Shown here: positions 7,426 to 16,178 of the stretch, in pieces
Numbering within the stretch: position 1 is the stretch's first letter
Layout: each line of letters begins with the position of its first letter
DNA from: UBA11612 sp964475755
GTDB lineage: Bacteria > Pseudomonadota > Alphaproteobacteria > Rhodospirillales > Rhodospirillaceae
DNA length: 64,000 bases
Direction: 5' to 3'
NCBI GenBank assembly: GCA_964475755.1
Contig: CAYYXR010000006.1
Location: forward strand, 21,160 to 85,159
The notes under the pieces: model-generated
The model's input: only the letters and a program-made list of their open reading frames with translations
What the model was told of the DNA's origin: nothing
The model's database searches: none
Translations under genes and position numbers: made by a program

Positions 7426-7965
7426 ATGGCGGGACATATTCTGCGCTATGATAAAATGCCCATTCCGCCCATTGAGAAACACACGACGTATGTCGACGCA
7501 GGAAACGTAAGAATTGGCGTCGAATACCGTGTTCTGACCGACGATCTCGTAGCTGCTATTCGCCCCACCTTACAGGGTGCCGGCGGCGAGGACGAAGGGC
7601 AGTTGGTTGAGCTCGACGACGCGGGAGTTTCGCTGCATGTTTTTGCCGGCCCCCAAGGTGACCAAAAAGAATACCTGAGATTTGATTGCTTTCGGGAAGA
7701 CCCGCACTACCACTACGTCGGCTGGTCCAGCAGCTCCAATGAGGTGTTGCACATGGACCCCGTCGCCGATGGCGATCCTTTGGCGTGGTCACTGGATCGT
7801 ATCAGCAGCCGCCTGCCACAAATGTTGGCACGCGCCGGCGCGGATGACGTTGCCCGTGAAGTCGATATGAATCTCGTCGACCGTGCGATGCCGCAAGTCA
7901 AAGAAATGGCCTACAACGCCCGCCACCAAGCGCGGGCGAATACACCGGACAGCGCGCAAGGCTGA
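7426..7965 (+). CDS. Protein of unknown function, partner of the amidohydrolase
   Basis: A 179-residue soluble protein with a very strong AAGGAGGAG ribosome site before its ATG. I do not recognise its domain. Visible features: a beta-rich N-terminal half (TTYVDAGNVRIGVEYRVL, then GVSLHVFAG), a histidine- and aromatic-rich centre (DPHYHYVGWSSS), and a helical C-terminal half with few hydrophobic stretches. There is no signal peptide or membrane helix. It is followed after 33 bp by the amidohydrolase with its own Shine-Dalgarno site, so the two probably act together, for example as a small subunit or accessory factor. That is inference from position only. Confidence 0.7.
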   Translation: MAGHILRYDKMPIPPIEKHTTYVDAGNVRIGVEYRVLTDDLVAAIRPTLQGAGGEDEGQLVELDDAGVSLHVFAGPQGDQKEYLRFDCFREDPHYHYVGWSSSSNEVLHMDPVADGDPLAWSLDRISSRLPQMLARAGADDVAREVDMNLVDRAMPQVKEMAYNARHQARANTPDSAQG

Positions 7966-7998
7966 CGGGAAATAAATTTCAGGGAGGACAGTTTAGTC

Positions 7999-9474
7999 AT
8001 GTTGAAAAGCTCACGCGCGTATTCGCTCCGCCAATCTCTTGGGCACCCCGTGGTAGACGCCGATGGCCACTACATTGAAACAGCGCCCATCTTAAAGCCC
8101 TATCTCGTGGAATCGGTCCGCGAAATTGCCGGCAGCGATCTGGCCAAGCGTGTCGCGGATGGCGTCGCCGGCACGGACTACGACGAAACCGTTCTGCGCC
8201 CTTGGTCTAAACTGACCGACGAGCAACGCATGAACCAATGGATTCCGCGTCCGCCGTGGTGGTCGTTGCCTGCCGCGAACACGCTAGACCGGGCGACCGC
8301 ACAACTGCCCAAATTGATGGCCGAGCGCCTCGACGAAATGGGGATCGACTTTGCTGTGATGTACCCGAGCCGAATGCTCACGGCCACGGCCATCCCCAAC
8401 CCGGACCTGCGTCAAGCGGTATGCCGCAGCCTTAACAAGTTCTATGCCAAGGCCTATGCACCGTATGCCGACCGCTTGACCCCCGTTGCTCAAATTCCAA
8501 CGCACACGCCTGAAGAAGCCGTGGCTGAATTGGAATTCGCCGTCGGTGAATTGGGCATGAAGGCCATTATGATCAACGGCCTTGTGCATCGCCCCATCAA
8601 CCCGGAAAAAAGTGGCGGCGAGCGTCCTGATTGGGGATCGACCGGAACTTCTCGCATCGATGTTCTCGGATTTGACAGCGAGTACGATTACGACCCGTTC
8701 TGGAAGAAATGCGTCGAGCTGAAGGTCGTGCCGTCCACACATACGCCGGGTATGGGTTGGGGCAGCCGCCAGTCCCCGACCAGCTATATGTACAACCATA
8801 TCGGCTCCTTCGGCGCATCCATGGACGCGTCCTGCAAGGGCATCTTCATGGGCGGCGTAACCAAGCGCTTCCCAGAGCTGGCCTTTGGTTTCCTGGAAGG
8901 CGGCGTCGGCTGGGCCGTGCAATTGCTGGGCGACATCATCGAGCACTGGGAGAAACGGAACAAGCAATCGATCCGCAATCTTGATCCCGCCGCGATCGAT
9001 CTGGATCAAATGATGAAGCTGTTTCACCAATACGGTGACGACACCTTTAAAGACGATGCGGCCGGATTGCGGGAAAGCTTCGTGAATCTGGAACCACCGC
9101 CGCCGGTAATCGACGAATGGGCCGCCTGCGGCATTGAAAAGGAAGAGGATATCGTCGATCGCTTCGTTCCTCATTTTTACTTTGGCTGCGAAGCGGATGA
9201 TTGCAGCGTTGCATGGGCGTTCAATTCGAAACTCAACCCCGAAGGTTCACGTTTGCGCGCCATGTTTAGCTCAGACGCCGGTCACTGGGATGTAACAGAC
9301 ATGACCGAGGTGCTTCCCGAAGCCCACGAGCTGGTTGAGGACGGGCATATTACACAAGAAGACTTCCACGACTTCGTCTTTGGCTTCCCGGCCCAATTCT
9401 ACGCGACGCTGAACAAAGATTTCTTCAAGGGAACACGGGTGGAAAAGCAGGTCACCGAACTGCTGGCGAAGTAG
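7999..9474 (+). CDS. Amidohydrolase family protein (Amidohydro_2, metal-dependent hydrolase)
   Basis: A 491-residue TIM-barrel hydrolase. VVDADGHYIE near the N-terminus carries the first metal-binding Asp-x-His pair in the ACMSD-like pattern. STHTPGMGWG supplies a later His, GFLEGGVGWAVQLL is the typical mid-barrel motif, and SSDAGHWD near the C-terminus gives the terminal Asp. Members hydrolyse or decarboxylate cyclic or aromatic carboxylates, and the substrate here cannot be named. Start ATG 7999, with AGGGAGGA ten bases upstream. It is flanked by the 179-residue protein and by an AtoE-type transporter, which suggests a small catabolic operon for an organic acid. Confidence 0.85.
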   Translation: MLKSSRAYSLRQSLGHPVVDADGHYIETAPILKPYLVESVREIAGSDLAKRVADGVAGTDYDETVLRPWSKLTDEQRMNQWIPRPPWWSLPAANTLDRATAQLPKLMAERLDEMGIDFAVMYPSRMLTATAIPNPDLRQAVCRSLNKFYAKAYAPYADRLTPVAQIPTHTPEEAVAELEFAVGELGMKAIMINGLVHRPINPEKSGGERPDWGSTGTSRIDVLGFDSEYDYDPFWKKCVELKVVPSTHTPGMGWGSRQSPTSYMYNHIGSFGASMDASCKGIFMGGVTKRFPELAFGFLEGGVGWAVQLLGDIIEHWEKRNKQSIRNLDPAAIDLDQMMKLFHQYGDDTFKDDAAGLRESFVNLEPPPPVIDEWAACGIEKEEDIVDRFVPHFYFGCEADDCSVAWAFNSKLNPEGSRLRAMFSSDAGHWDVTDMTEVLPEAHELVEDGHITQEDFHDFVFGFPAQFYATLNKDFFKGTRVEKQVTELLAK

Positions 9475-9519
9475 CGGCAGCCGCACATCGCCGATTTACG
9501 CTAGCGAAGCGGGGAAAAT

Positions 9520-10857
9520 ATGCTTGCGCGGCTGACCAATGGCATCGTCACGTTCTTTGAACGATGGATGCCCGATGCCTTCGTAGTTGCCGTGGCGCTG
9601 TCGGCACTCACGTTCGTGCTGTCGATGACCGTCGCCGGTGCGTCAGCGAGCGAAACGGTGACGGCATGGGGGGACGGCTTTTGGACACTTCTGACGTTTA
9701 CGAACCAGATCGTGCTTATCTTGTTGTTCGGCCATACGCTGGCGCACACACCGTGGATTCAAAGACTATTAAAAGGTACCGCGGGATTTGTCCGCACGTC
9801 TCAGGGCGCTTACGTCACTGTGGCATTCGTCAGCTGCGTCGCATCACTGTTCTATTCCGCGCTTGGCCTCGTCGCCGGCGCCGTGGCGGCGCGGGCCGTC
9901 GGCGCGGCGGCGCGTGAGCGCGGGATTGCCATTCATTACCCCCTACTCGTTGCATGCGCTTACTGCGGCATTGCGATCTGGCATCAAGGTTTATCGTCTT
10001 CAATTGGGCTGGTGATCGCAACACCGGGACACTTTCTTGAAGGTCTGATCGGCGTCGTCCCGTCGTCTCAAACTATATTCACGCCTTGGAACATACTTGT
10101 AGCCGCCGTGGTCTTGTTTACCCTGCCGTTTGTCATGGCGCGCATGCGGCCGTCGAACGAGTCATGCCGGCCGATGCCGGCCGACTTGGCCGCGCAGGAA
10201 ACCGACGAAGTGCACATCGATACCGTGAGTGACACCCCGGCCGGCCGGCTGGAAGGCAGCCGGTGGGTTAACTTACTGCTCGTGGTCGCCGGACTCGCAT
10301 ATCTCTACATCGAGTTTATAGAACGCGGCCGTGGCCTCGATCTTAATCGGCTAAACTTCATGTTTCTCATTGCCGCGATTGCCTTGACCAAATCACCCGC
10401 GCATTTTCTTAAATTAATCATCGACGCCTCGCGCATCATCGGGCCGTTTCTGCTTCAATATCCTTTCTATGCAGGCATCGCAGGGATGATGGCGGCAACC
10501 GGACTCGGCCAGATTGTGGTCAATTTGTTCGTAGAAATCTCTACCGCTCAGACCCTTCCGATCGCTTCTTTTTACAGCGGCGCCATCTTGAATCTATTCA
10601 TTCCCTCCGGTGGCGGGCAATGGGCCGTGCAAGGCCCAATCGCCATGCAAGCGGCGGTCGAATTGGGCGCCGACGTGCCGAAAGTCGCCATGGCCGTGGC
10701 TTTGGGAGATCAATGGACGAATTTAATCCACCCTCTCATTGCGTTTCCGGTTCTGGCCATTGCCGGCCTTCAGGCGCGGGATATTATGGGCTATTGCGCC
10801 CTTGCAATGATGTACACGGGCCCCATTTTTCTCATGAGTTTGCTTCTTATGATTTAA
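9520..10857 (+). CDS. Short-chain fatty acid transporter family protein (AtoE-like)
   Basis: A 445-residue polytopic membrane protein, close to the length of AtoE, with about a dozen hydrophobic segments. The N-terminus ERWMPDAFVVAVALSALTFV and the loop GDGFWTLLTFTNQIVLIL match the SCFA_trans family, as does the late signature FIPSGGGQWAVQGP. Family members import short-chain acids such as acetoacetate or butyrate. It follows the amidohydrolase by 45 bp on the same strand with GGGGAAA before the ATG, so it is probably the uptake component of that operon. The precise substrate is inference. Confidence 0.82.
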   Translation: MLARLTNGIVTFFERWMPDAFVVAVALSALTFVLSMTVAGASASETVTAWGDGFWTLLTFTNQIVLILLFGHTLAHTPWIQRLLKGTAGFVRTSQGAYVTVAFVSCVASLFYSALGLVAGAVAARAVGAAARERGIAIHYPLLVACAYCGIAIWHQGLSSSIGLVIATPGHFLEGLIGVVPSSQTIFTPWNILVAAVVLFTLPFVMARMRPSNESCRPMPADLAAQETDEVHIDTVSDTPAGRLEGSRWVNLLLVVAGLAYLYIEFIERGRGLDLNRLNFMFLIAAIALTKSPAHFLKLIIDASRIIGPFLLQYPFYAGIAGMMAATGLGQIVVNLFVEISTAQTLPIASFYSGAILNLFIPSGGGQWAVQGPIAMQAAVELGADVPKVAMAVALGDQWTNLIHPLIAFPVLAIAGLQARDIMGYCALAMMYTGPIFLMSLLLMI

Positions 10858-10905
10858 AGTCGGGGCCCGACGCCACACATAAAAAGACAATTTGTTTGGG
10901 TATAA

Positions 10906-11853
10906 ATGCTTTCCGCATTGAGAAATATTTTTGAGAGCAAGAGCCAAACGCGCGATAGCGAGCTATTTCATTCCAGATTCGGCGGGCTCTGGATCGATCG
11001 CGTTGACGCTCACGCAGAACTCGCGCGCCGCTTGGAAAGCGGGCAGCTTTCAAGCGCGCTTGGCGAACGAGTAAAGCACTTTATGGACAACGGATTTGTG
11101 GTGCTTGAAGGTGCCGTTCCCGTTGAACTAGTCGACCGTTTGGCCTCGGTGATCGCAACGGCGTATGCCCAGGGCGATGAGCGGCTTCGCTACCATACCG
11201 ATGGCACTGAACATCTCATTCTCCAACCGAACACGGATCCTTCCGGAAAGCGTATTATTGAGGCGCATGCCGTTCTTGCTGAAATTCGCGAGGCATTGAG
11301 CACGCCCGCGATACTTGAGTTCCTCAAAGCCATCTTTGAGGAAGCTCCCGTATTGACTCAGTCCCTGACGTTTCAAGAAGGCTCGCAGCAAGGTCTCCAT
11401 CAGGACACAGCTTATGTGGTTTACAACGAGCCACTTAAGTTAGCGGCAAGTTGGATCGCGCTCGAGGATATTGAAGAAGGGTCCGGCGAATTGCGTTATG
11501 TCGTTAAAAGCCACCGCCTCCCCGATTTTCCGTTTTCCAATGCTAGGAAAGACTCTCACGGCGTGCCGACCGAGGAAGTGAACCGCTATCTTTCTTGGTT
11601 GTCGTCGCAAAGCGCGCAAAGCGGGTTACAGGAACAAACATTCCTAGCGAAGAAGGGCGACGCCTTGATTTGGCATGCGGATTTGGCGCACGGGGGCGCG
11701 GCGATCAAGAAGGAGGGCTCGACCCGGCAGAGTCTGGTCGGACACTATTGCCCAGCCTCGGTACTGCCCAAATACGAACGGGCGCAGACACGGCGCAAGC
11801 ACGGACCGCTGACATACTCCACGTATCTCTACGATCTCAATGAACTTGATTAA
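10906..11853 (+). CDS. Phytanoyl-CoA dioxygenase (PhyH) family protein
   Basis: A 315-residue Fe(II)/2-oxoglutarate oxygenase-like protein. The iron triad is visible as H-x-D in GLHQDTAYVV and a distal His in WHADLAHGG; a later Arg (STRQSLVGH) would hold 2-oxoglutarate. The PhyH core starts at about residue 55 (HFMDNGFVVLEGAV), after an N-terminal extension. The ATG at 10906 sits just after TATAAA, so the message could have a very short leader. It precedes the polysaccharide genes on the same strand, where PhyH proteins may modify a sugar or lipid. Catabolic use with the operon upstream is the alternative. Confidence 0.85.
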   Translation: MLSALRNIFESKSQTRDSELFHSRFGGLWIDRVDAHAELARRLESGQLSSALGERVKHFMDNGFVVLEGAVPVELVDRLASVIATAYAQGDERLRYHTDGTEHLILQPNTDPSGKRIIEAHAVLAEIREALSTPAILEFLKAIFEEAPVLTQSLTFQEGSQQGLHQDTAYVVYNEPLKLAASWIALEDIEEGSGELRYVVKSHRLPDFPFSNARKDSHGVPTEEVNRYLSWLSSQSAQSGLQEQTFLAKKGDALIWHADLAHGGAAIKKEGSTRQSLVGHYCPASVLPKYERAQTRRKHGPLTYSTYLYDLNELD

Positions 11854-11904
11854 TATTTGTCCGTCCTCTGCCACAGCGCGTCGGGCGAACGAGTTGGCGG
11901 ACCA

Positions 11905-13047
11905 ATGAACAAGCGCCTCCTGATTCTCGTTACTGAATACTATTATTTCAGATCGCATAAACAAGACTTGGCCAAATGCGCAAAAGAAAGCGGATTTGAC
12001 GTTCGGGTTGCTACCCGCATCGGCAATCACACGCCAGATCGCGACGGCATTTCAGCCATAAACGTTGATTGGACCCGATCGAACTCGTTGGTACGTGCGG
12101 CAACTCAATTTTTTCCTGAAGTGCTGAATGTGCGCAGGCTACTCAAACAGAATGCGCCAACCGTGCTTCACAATATCGCCCTGAAACCCTCAATCATCGG
12201 ATCTTTGGCCGCACTCAATATAGATGTGAAAGTCATAAACTCGGTTAATGGGTTTGGATTTTTGTTTTACGACAGGTCAATACTGGCGCGAATTGCGCAA
12301 AAGATTTGCGGATTTATCTTACGCCTCTCCATTAAGAGGAATGGCGCTGTCATAGTTTTGCAAAATAAGGACGACCTGCGATTTGCGGAAGCTACGCTCG
12401 GAGTACGCAAGGACAGACTCCGGCTCATTCCAGGTTCGGGCGTAGACACCGAACAATTTAAACTTGCGACGCCTTGCCAAGGCCCATCTTTTAGATTCCT
12501 CGTCCTAGCTCGACTGCTTCGCATTAAGGGCATCGAGATTGCCATCGATGCCCACAAAACTTTGCGAGCTTCGGGATACACACAAGAACTTGTCGTGTGC
12601 GGCGGGTACGACCCCGACAACCCGTCTGCCATCTCGCCAGAGACAGTATCCCGCTGGTCGGATATTCCCGGCATAACCTTTATGGGGCATGTGGAAGACG
12701 TCCGCCCTGTCCTTACGGACAGCGATGTCGTTGTTCAACCATCTCTTGGGGGAGAAGGCTTGCCGAAATCGCTCCTGGAGGCGGCGGCTTTTGCCAAACC
12801 AATGATTGCCTCGGATGTACCCGGCAATCGCGAGATCGTACTGAATGATATAACCGGCCTTCTGGTTGAGCCGGGCAATGCCGATTCTCTTGCCGAGGCC
12901 ATGAAATGGGCCATGACTCACCCCGACTCGCTCGTGCAGTGGGGGACAGCAGCCCGGCAGAAAGTGGTAGCTGAGTTCTCGGCCCAACGGATCATGGCGC
13001 AGCACGCGCAGCTCTATAGCGATACAATTGCCACGGAGCCCGCCTAG
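11905..13047 (+). CDS. Glycosyltransferase family 4
   Basis: A 380-residue GT-B glycosyltransferase. The ATG at 11905 (GGCGGA upstream) gives the expected N-terminus MNKRLLILVTEYYYFRSHK; the open frame extends further upstream from a TTG without homology. The C-terminal donor-binding half shows FLVLARLLRIKGIEIAIDA and the E-x7-E element GGEGLPKSLLEAAAFAKPMI. It resembles enzymes that add a hexose or N-acetylhexosamine to undecaprenyl-linked sugars. It is the first glycosyltransferase of the surface polysaccharide locus and was probably acquired with it. Donor and acceptor are unknown. Confidence 0.87.
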   Translation: MNKRLLILVTEYYYFRSHKQDLAKCAKESGFDVRVATRIGNHTPDRDGISAINVDWTRSNSLVRAATQFFPEVLNVRRLLKQNAPTVLHNIALKPSIIGSLAALNIDVKVINSVNGFGFLFYDRSILARIAQKICGFILRLSIKRNGAVIVLQNKDDLRFAEATLGVRKDRLRLIPGSGVDTEQFKLATPCQGPSFRFLVLARLLRIKGIEIAIDAHKTLRASGYTQELVVCGGYDPDNPSAISPETVSRWSDIPGITFMGHVEDVRPVLTDSDVVVQPSLGGEGLPKSLLEAAAFAKPMIASDVPGNREIVLNDITGLLVEPGNADSLAEAMKWAMTHPDSLVQWGTAARQKVVAEFSAQRIMAQHAQLYSDTIATEPA

Positions 13048-13145
13048 AGAGCGAGTGGATTCCCTCAATTCCCCTCACAATATCAATGAATTATGGATAT
13101 GCTGCTTGCCGCAGATAGGCTGAGGCTGTATTGGGCCTTACTCAC

Positions 13146-16100
13146 ATGACAAACGCGTACACATCAACGGGCAAACACCTTTCACCAGCCTCTTTCTGGA
13201 TACCTCATTTGATGCAGGTGTCCGCTTGGGCGGATCATGCACCGTTTGCGTTTTGGCTTATGGAGCGCCACAGGCCACGATCCTTTGTCGAGCTCGGAAC
13301 CCACGGTGGATACTCCTATTTTGCCTTTTGCCAAGCCATAAAGACGGGCTCGCTGCCTACCCAATGCTATGCCGTGGATACATGGGCGGGAGACCAGCAC
13401 GCCGGCTTTTACGGGGAAGAGTTTTTCCAGCAAGTATCAGACTATAACGAATCTCATTACGCGGCATTCTCGCGACTTGTACGGACGACCTTCGACAAAG
13501 CCGTTAATCATTTTTCCGACGGATCTATCGATCTTCTACACATTGACGGTCTGCATTTTTTTGAAGACGTAAAACATGATTTTGAAACATGGCGGCCAAA
13601 ATTATCCGACAAGGCCATTGTTTTATTTCATGACACCAACGTCAGAGAACGCAACTTCGGCGTATTCAAACTTTGGGAAGACCTTCGAGTCCAGTATCCA
13701 TCATTTGAATTTCTTCATGGTCACGGCCTAGGGGTTCTAGGGTATGGCGCCAACATCCCCAACGCTATGCTCGAATTTTTTGAGGCGGCGAAGAATCAGG
13801 ATGCGGCATCGACAATTCGGAGCGCGTATAGCCGCTTAGGCGGCTCGTTGAAGACTGAGATTCTGAGTGTCAACGCTCGCATCGAACTTGAGAATAAGCT
13901 TAAGTCTGAAAAAAGCAAATCAGCGGAATTAGAACTCAAATCCAACGGGCTTAATGAACAAATATCCGCGCTCGACCGTGCATTGAAAAATGCGGGCAAA
14001 CGGTTAGAGACGCAGTGGGCCACCATAAGCGCGCTCACCGAAGAGATTGATGAGATAACTCTTAGGCTCGGCGCACAGGAACACGCACTGAACTCCCTTC
14101 AGAATTCCACAAGCTGGCGCATTACGGCCCCACTACGATATGCACGACGCGCACCGAAATCACTGCCTTTAGCGCTAAAGCGATCGGCACGGTTTGGGGC
14201 ACGGTTCCTATACGATTACGCGCCTCTTTCCATGTCGGCCAAACGCAAAATTATCGATAGAATTTTTCGGACGGCGCCAGGTTTTTTTCAAAACACATCG
14301 TTCTTTCGCCGGTGGGAGACTCTAAAAAAAAGAGAGCGTAGCGAAGAGCCCACTCTCAATCGCAAAAGACCTTTACGGGAAGTCGCGCGACCTTTCGATA
14401 TTGACTATAGCGCAGCGCTTCCGCTGAAATTTGCCGAGAGGCCGGCCAACGCACCTAAGCTCGCCGTTATATGTCATATTTTTTATGACACCATGACGCC
14501 TGAATTTAAGATTTATCTCCAGAATATTCCCTTTTCGTTTGATCTATACATTTCAACGGACACACCAAGTAAAAGAGCTTCATTAGAGGCCTATTTTGCA
14601 GATTGGAAAAAGGGGCGCGTCGAGGTTCGCATCACGGAGAATCGCGGACGGGACATTGGCCCGAAGCTTGCGGGTTTCAGAGATGTTTATGGTGAGTATG
14701 AATTTGCGCTCTTTCTGCACTCAAAGTCTTCCGAACATACAGATGAACTCGCCAATTGGCGCGGCTTCCTTCTGGAAAACCTTTTGGGCTCTGAGGAAAT
14801 TGTAAATAGCGTATTCATGATTTTCCACAATCGACCCGATGTCGGCATTATTGCGTCCCAGCATTTCGAACCGATCAGGCAGTGGATCAACTGGGGCGGT
14901 GATTTTAAAAAGGCGAATGAGCTTGCGCGACGCATGGGTATTTCGCTGTCCCCAACGAAGGCCTTGGATTTTGCCTCGGGCTCGATGTTCTGGTTCCGCA
15001 CAGCAGCGATCAAGCCGCTGCTCGACCTCAATCTAACCTTCGAAGATTTTGAACCTGAACTAGGGCAGATTGACGGGACTTTAGCGCACGCAATTGAAAG
15101 GCTGTTCTATTTTGTTTGTGAACGGGCGGGATATCTATGGATGAAAGTGTCTCACCCGCCGCTGTTCGACCACACCCCCGCAATTATGCCTGTCGAGACA
15201 CCCGAAGCGTTAGACAAGTACATGATTAAGTACACACTTAATCTATCCGCCCCAAAGACCCCTAAACCTAGAGTCGGACATCCGACACCGGTGCGGCCCG
15301 CCAGGACTTTGATGACCAAGCGGCAGGAAAAAGCCTTAGGTTTGACAGTGCCGATCGACGTTTCATTGCGTATTGCCGTGGGCGTTGTGTTTTACAACAA
15401 CACCAAGCAACAGGTTCGCGGGATTCTAAATAGCGCCGAGACATCACTCCAACAGGGCGGCCTTCGCGACAAGGCCCAAATTCTGGCGATCGACAACGGC
15501 TCCCCCACGCAGCAACACGCCAAGCCATTGGAGAAGGTTGTGTATATAGAGAGCCAAGGAAACATAGGATTTGGCAAAGGCCACAACCGCCTTATGCGCG
15601 AAGCGTTCGCCAACGGCGCGGATATCTATATCGCGGCCAACCCTGACGGCGCATTTCATCCCGACGCTATCGGTGCCCTGGTGCAAATGATGCAGGCTTA
15701 CGATGGCAAAGCCTTAATTGAAGCCATTCAATTTCCTGACGAACATCCGAAAAACTACGATCCCTTCACATTCGAAACCGCGTGGGTTTCGGGGGCATGC
15801 GTGGCAATTCCTAAAGAGCTGTACGAGTCGCTCGGTGGCTTCGATGAGTCCTTTTTCATGTATTGCGAGGATGTCGATCTCTCCTGGCGCGCGAAAGCCA
15901 ACGGTTTTGCTTTGCGGATTTGTCCACGGGCGTTGTTTCAACACGCTGTCAGCAACCGTGGCCGGGAACCAACCCGTGAAAAGATGATTTTTGATGCGGG
16001 TTTGGTCTTGGCGCGTAAATGGAACAACGCGGAATTCGAAAAACGCATGATTCGGGATCTCAAAGCTATAGGCTTTGATCCCACGGATACGCAGCCGGAG

Positions 16101-16172
16101 CGCGTGCCTGAATCATGGCAGTATCTTTCCGACTTCAATCATCATTTCAGCTTCTCAAACACCCGCTGGTGA
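13146..16172 (+). CDS. Multidomain methyltransferase / RgpF-like / GT2 glycosyltransferase fusion
   Basis: About 1008 residues in four parts. Residues 35-190 are a class I methyltransferase (Methyltransf_24-like): FVELGTHGGYSYFAF binds SAM, and LLHIDGLHFFEDV and LFHDTNV follow. Residues about 220-320 are a heptad-rich coiled coil. Residues about 440-715 resemble RgpF (rhamnan synthesis): KLAVICHIFYDT, TENRGRDIGPKLAGF and LHSKSSEH. Residues about 740-1000 are a GT2 domain (SQGNIGFGKGHNRLM, ANPDGAFHPD, FFMYCEDVDLSWR). ATG 13146 lacks a clear Shine-Dalgarno site; a TTG at 13131 with GAGG upstream is possible. This suggests one protein extends and caps or methylates a rhamnose-containing chain, with the coiled coil measuring or docking. 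Confidence 0.85.
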   Translation: MTNAYTSTGKHLSPASFWIPHLMQVSAWADHAPFAFWLMERHRPRSFVELGTHGGYSYFAFCQAIKTGSLPTQCYAVDTWAGDQHAGFYGEEFFQQVSDYNESHYAAFSRLVRTTFDKAVNHFSDGSIDLLHIDGLHFFEDVKHDFETWRPKLSDKAIVLFHDTNVRERNFGVFKLWEDLRVQYPSFEFLHGHGLGVLGYGANIPNAMLEFFEAAKNQDAASTIRSAYSRLGGSLKTEILSVNARIELENKLKSEKSKSAELELKSNGLNEQISALDRALKNAGKRLETQWATISALTEEIDEITLRLGAQEHALNSLQNSTSWRITAPLRYARRAPKSLPLALKRSARFGARFLYDYAPLSMSAKRKIIDRIFRTAPGFFQNTSFFRRWETLKKRERSEEPTLNRKRPLREVARPFDIDYSAALPLKFAERPANAPKLAVICHIFYDTMTPEFKIYLQNIPFSFDLYISTDTPSKRASLEAYFADWKKGRVEVRITENRGRDIGPKLAGFRDVYGEYEFALFLHSKSSEHTDELANWRGFLLENLLGSEEIVNSVFMIFHNRPDVGIIASQHFEPIRQWINWGGDFKKANELARRMGISLSPTKALDFASGSMFWFRTAAIKPLLDLNLTFEDFEPELGQIDGTLAHAIERLFYFVCERAGYLWMKVSHPPLFDHTPAIMPVETPEALDKYMIKYTLNLSAPKTPKPRVGHPTPVRPARTLMTKRQEKALGLTVPIDVSLRIAVGVVFYNNTKQQVRGILNSAETSLQQGGLRDKAQILAIDNGSPTQQHAKPLEKVVYIESQGNIGFGKGHNRLMREAFANGADIYIAANPDGAFHPDAIGALVQMMQAYDGKALIEAIQFPDEHPKNYDPFTFETAWVSGACVAIPKELYESLGGFDESFFMYCEDVDLSWRAKANGFALRICPRALFQHAVSNRGREPTREKMIFDAGLVLARKWNNAEFEKRMIRDLKAIGFDPTDTQPERVPESWQYLSDFNHHFSFSNTRW

Positions 16173-16178
16173 ATCTGT

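Noticed and set aside
8284..9174. 296-residue minus-strand frame inside the amidohydrolase
   Set aside because: No recognisable motif, fully antisense to a gene with clear catalytic motifs.
10858..10875. GTCGGGGCCCGAC palindrome as terminator for the AtoE-like gene
   Set aside because: There is no room for a loop and no T-run follows.
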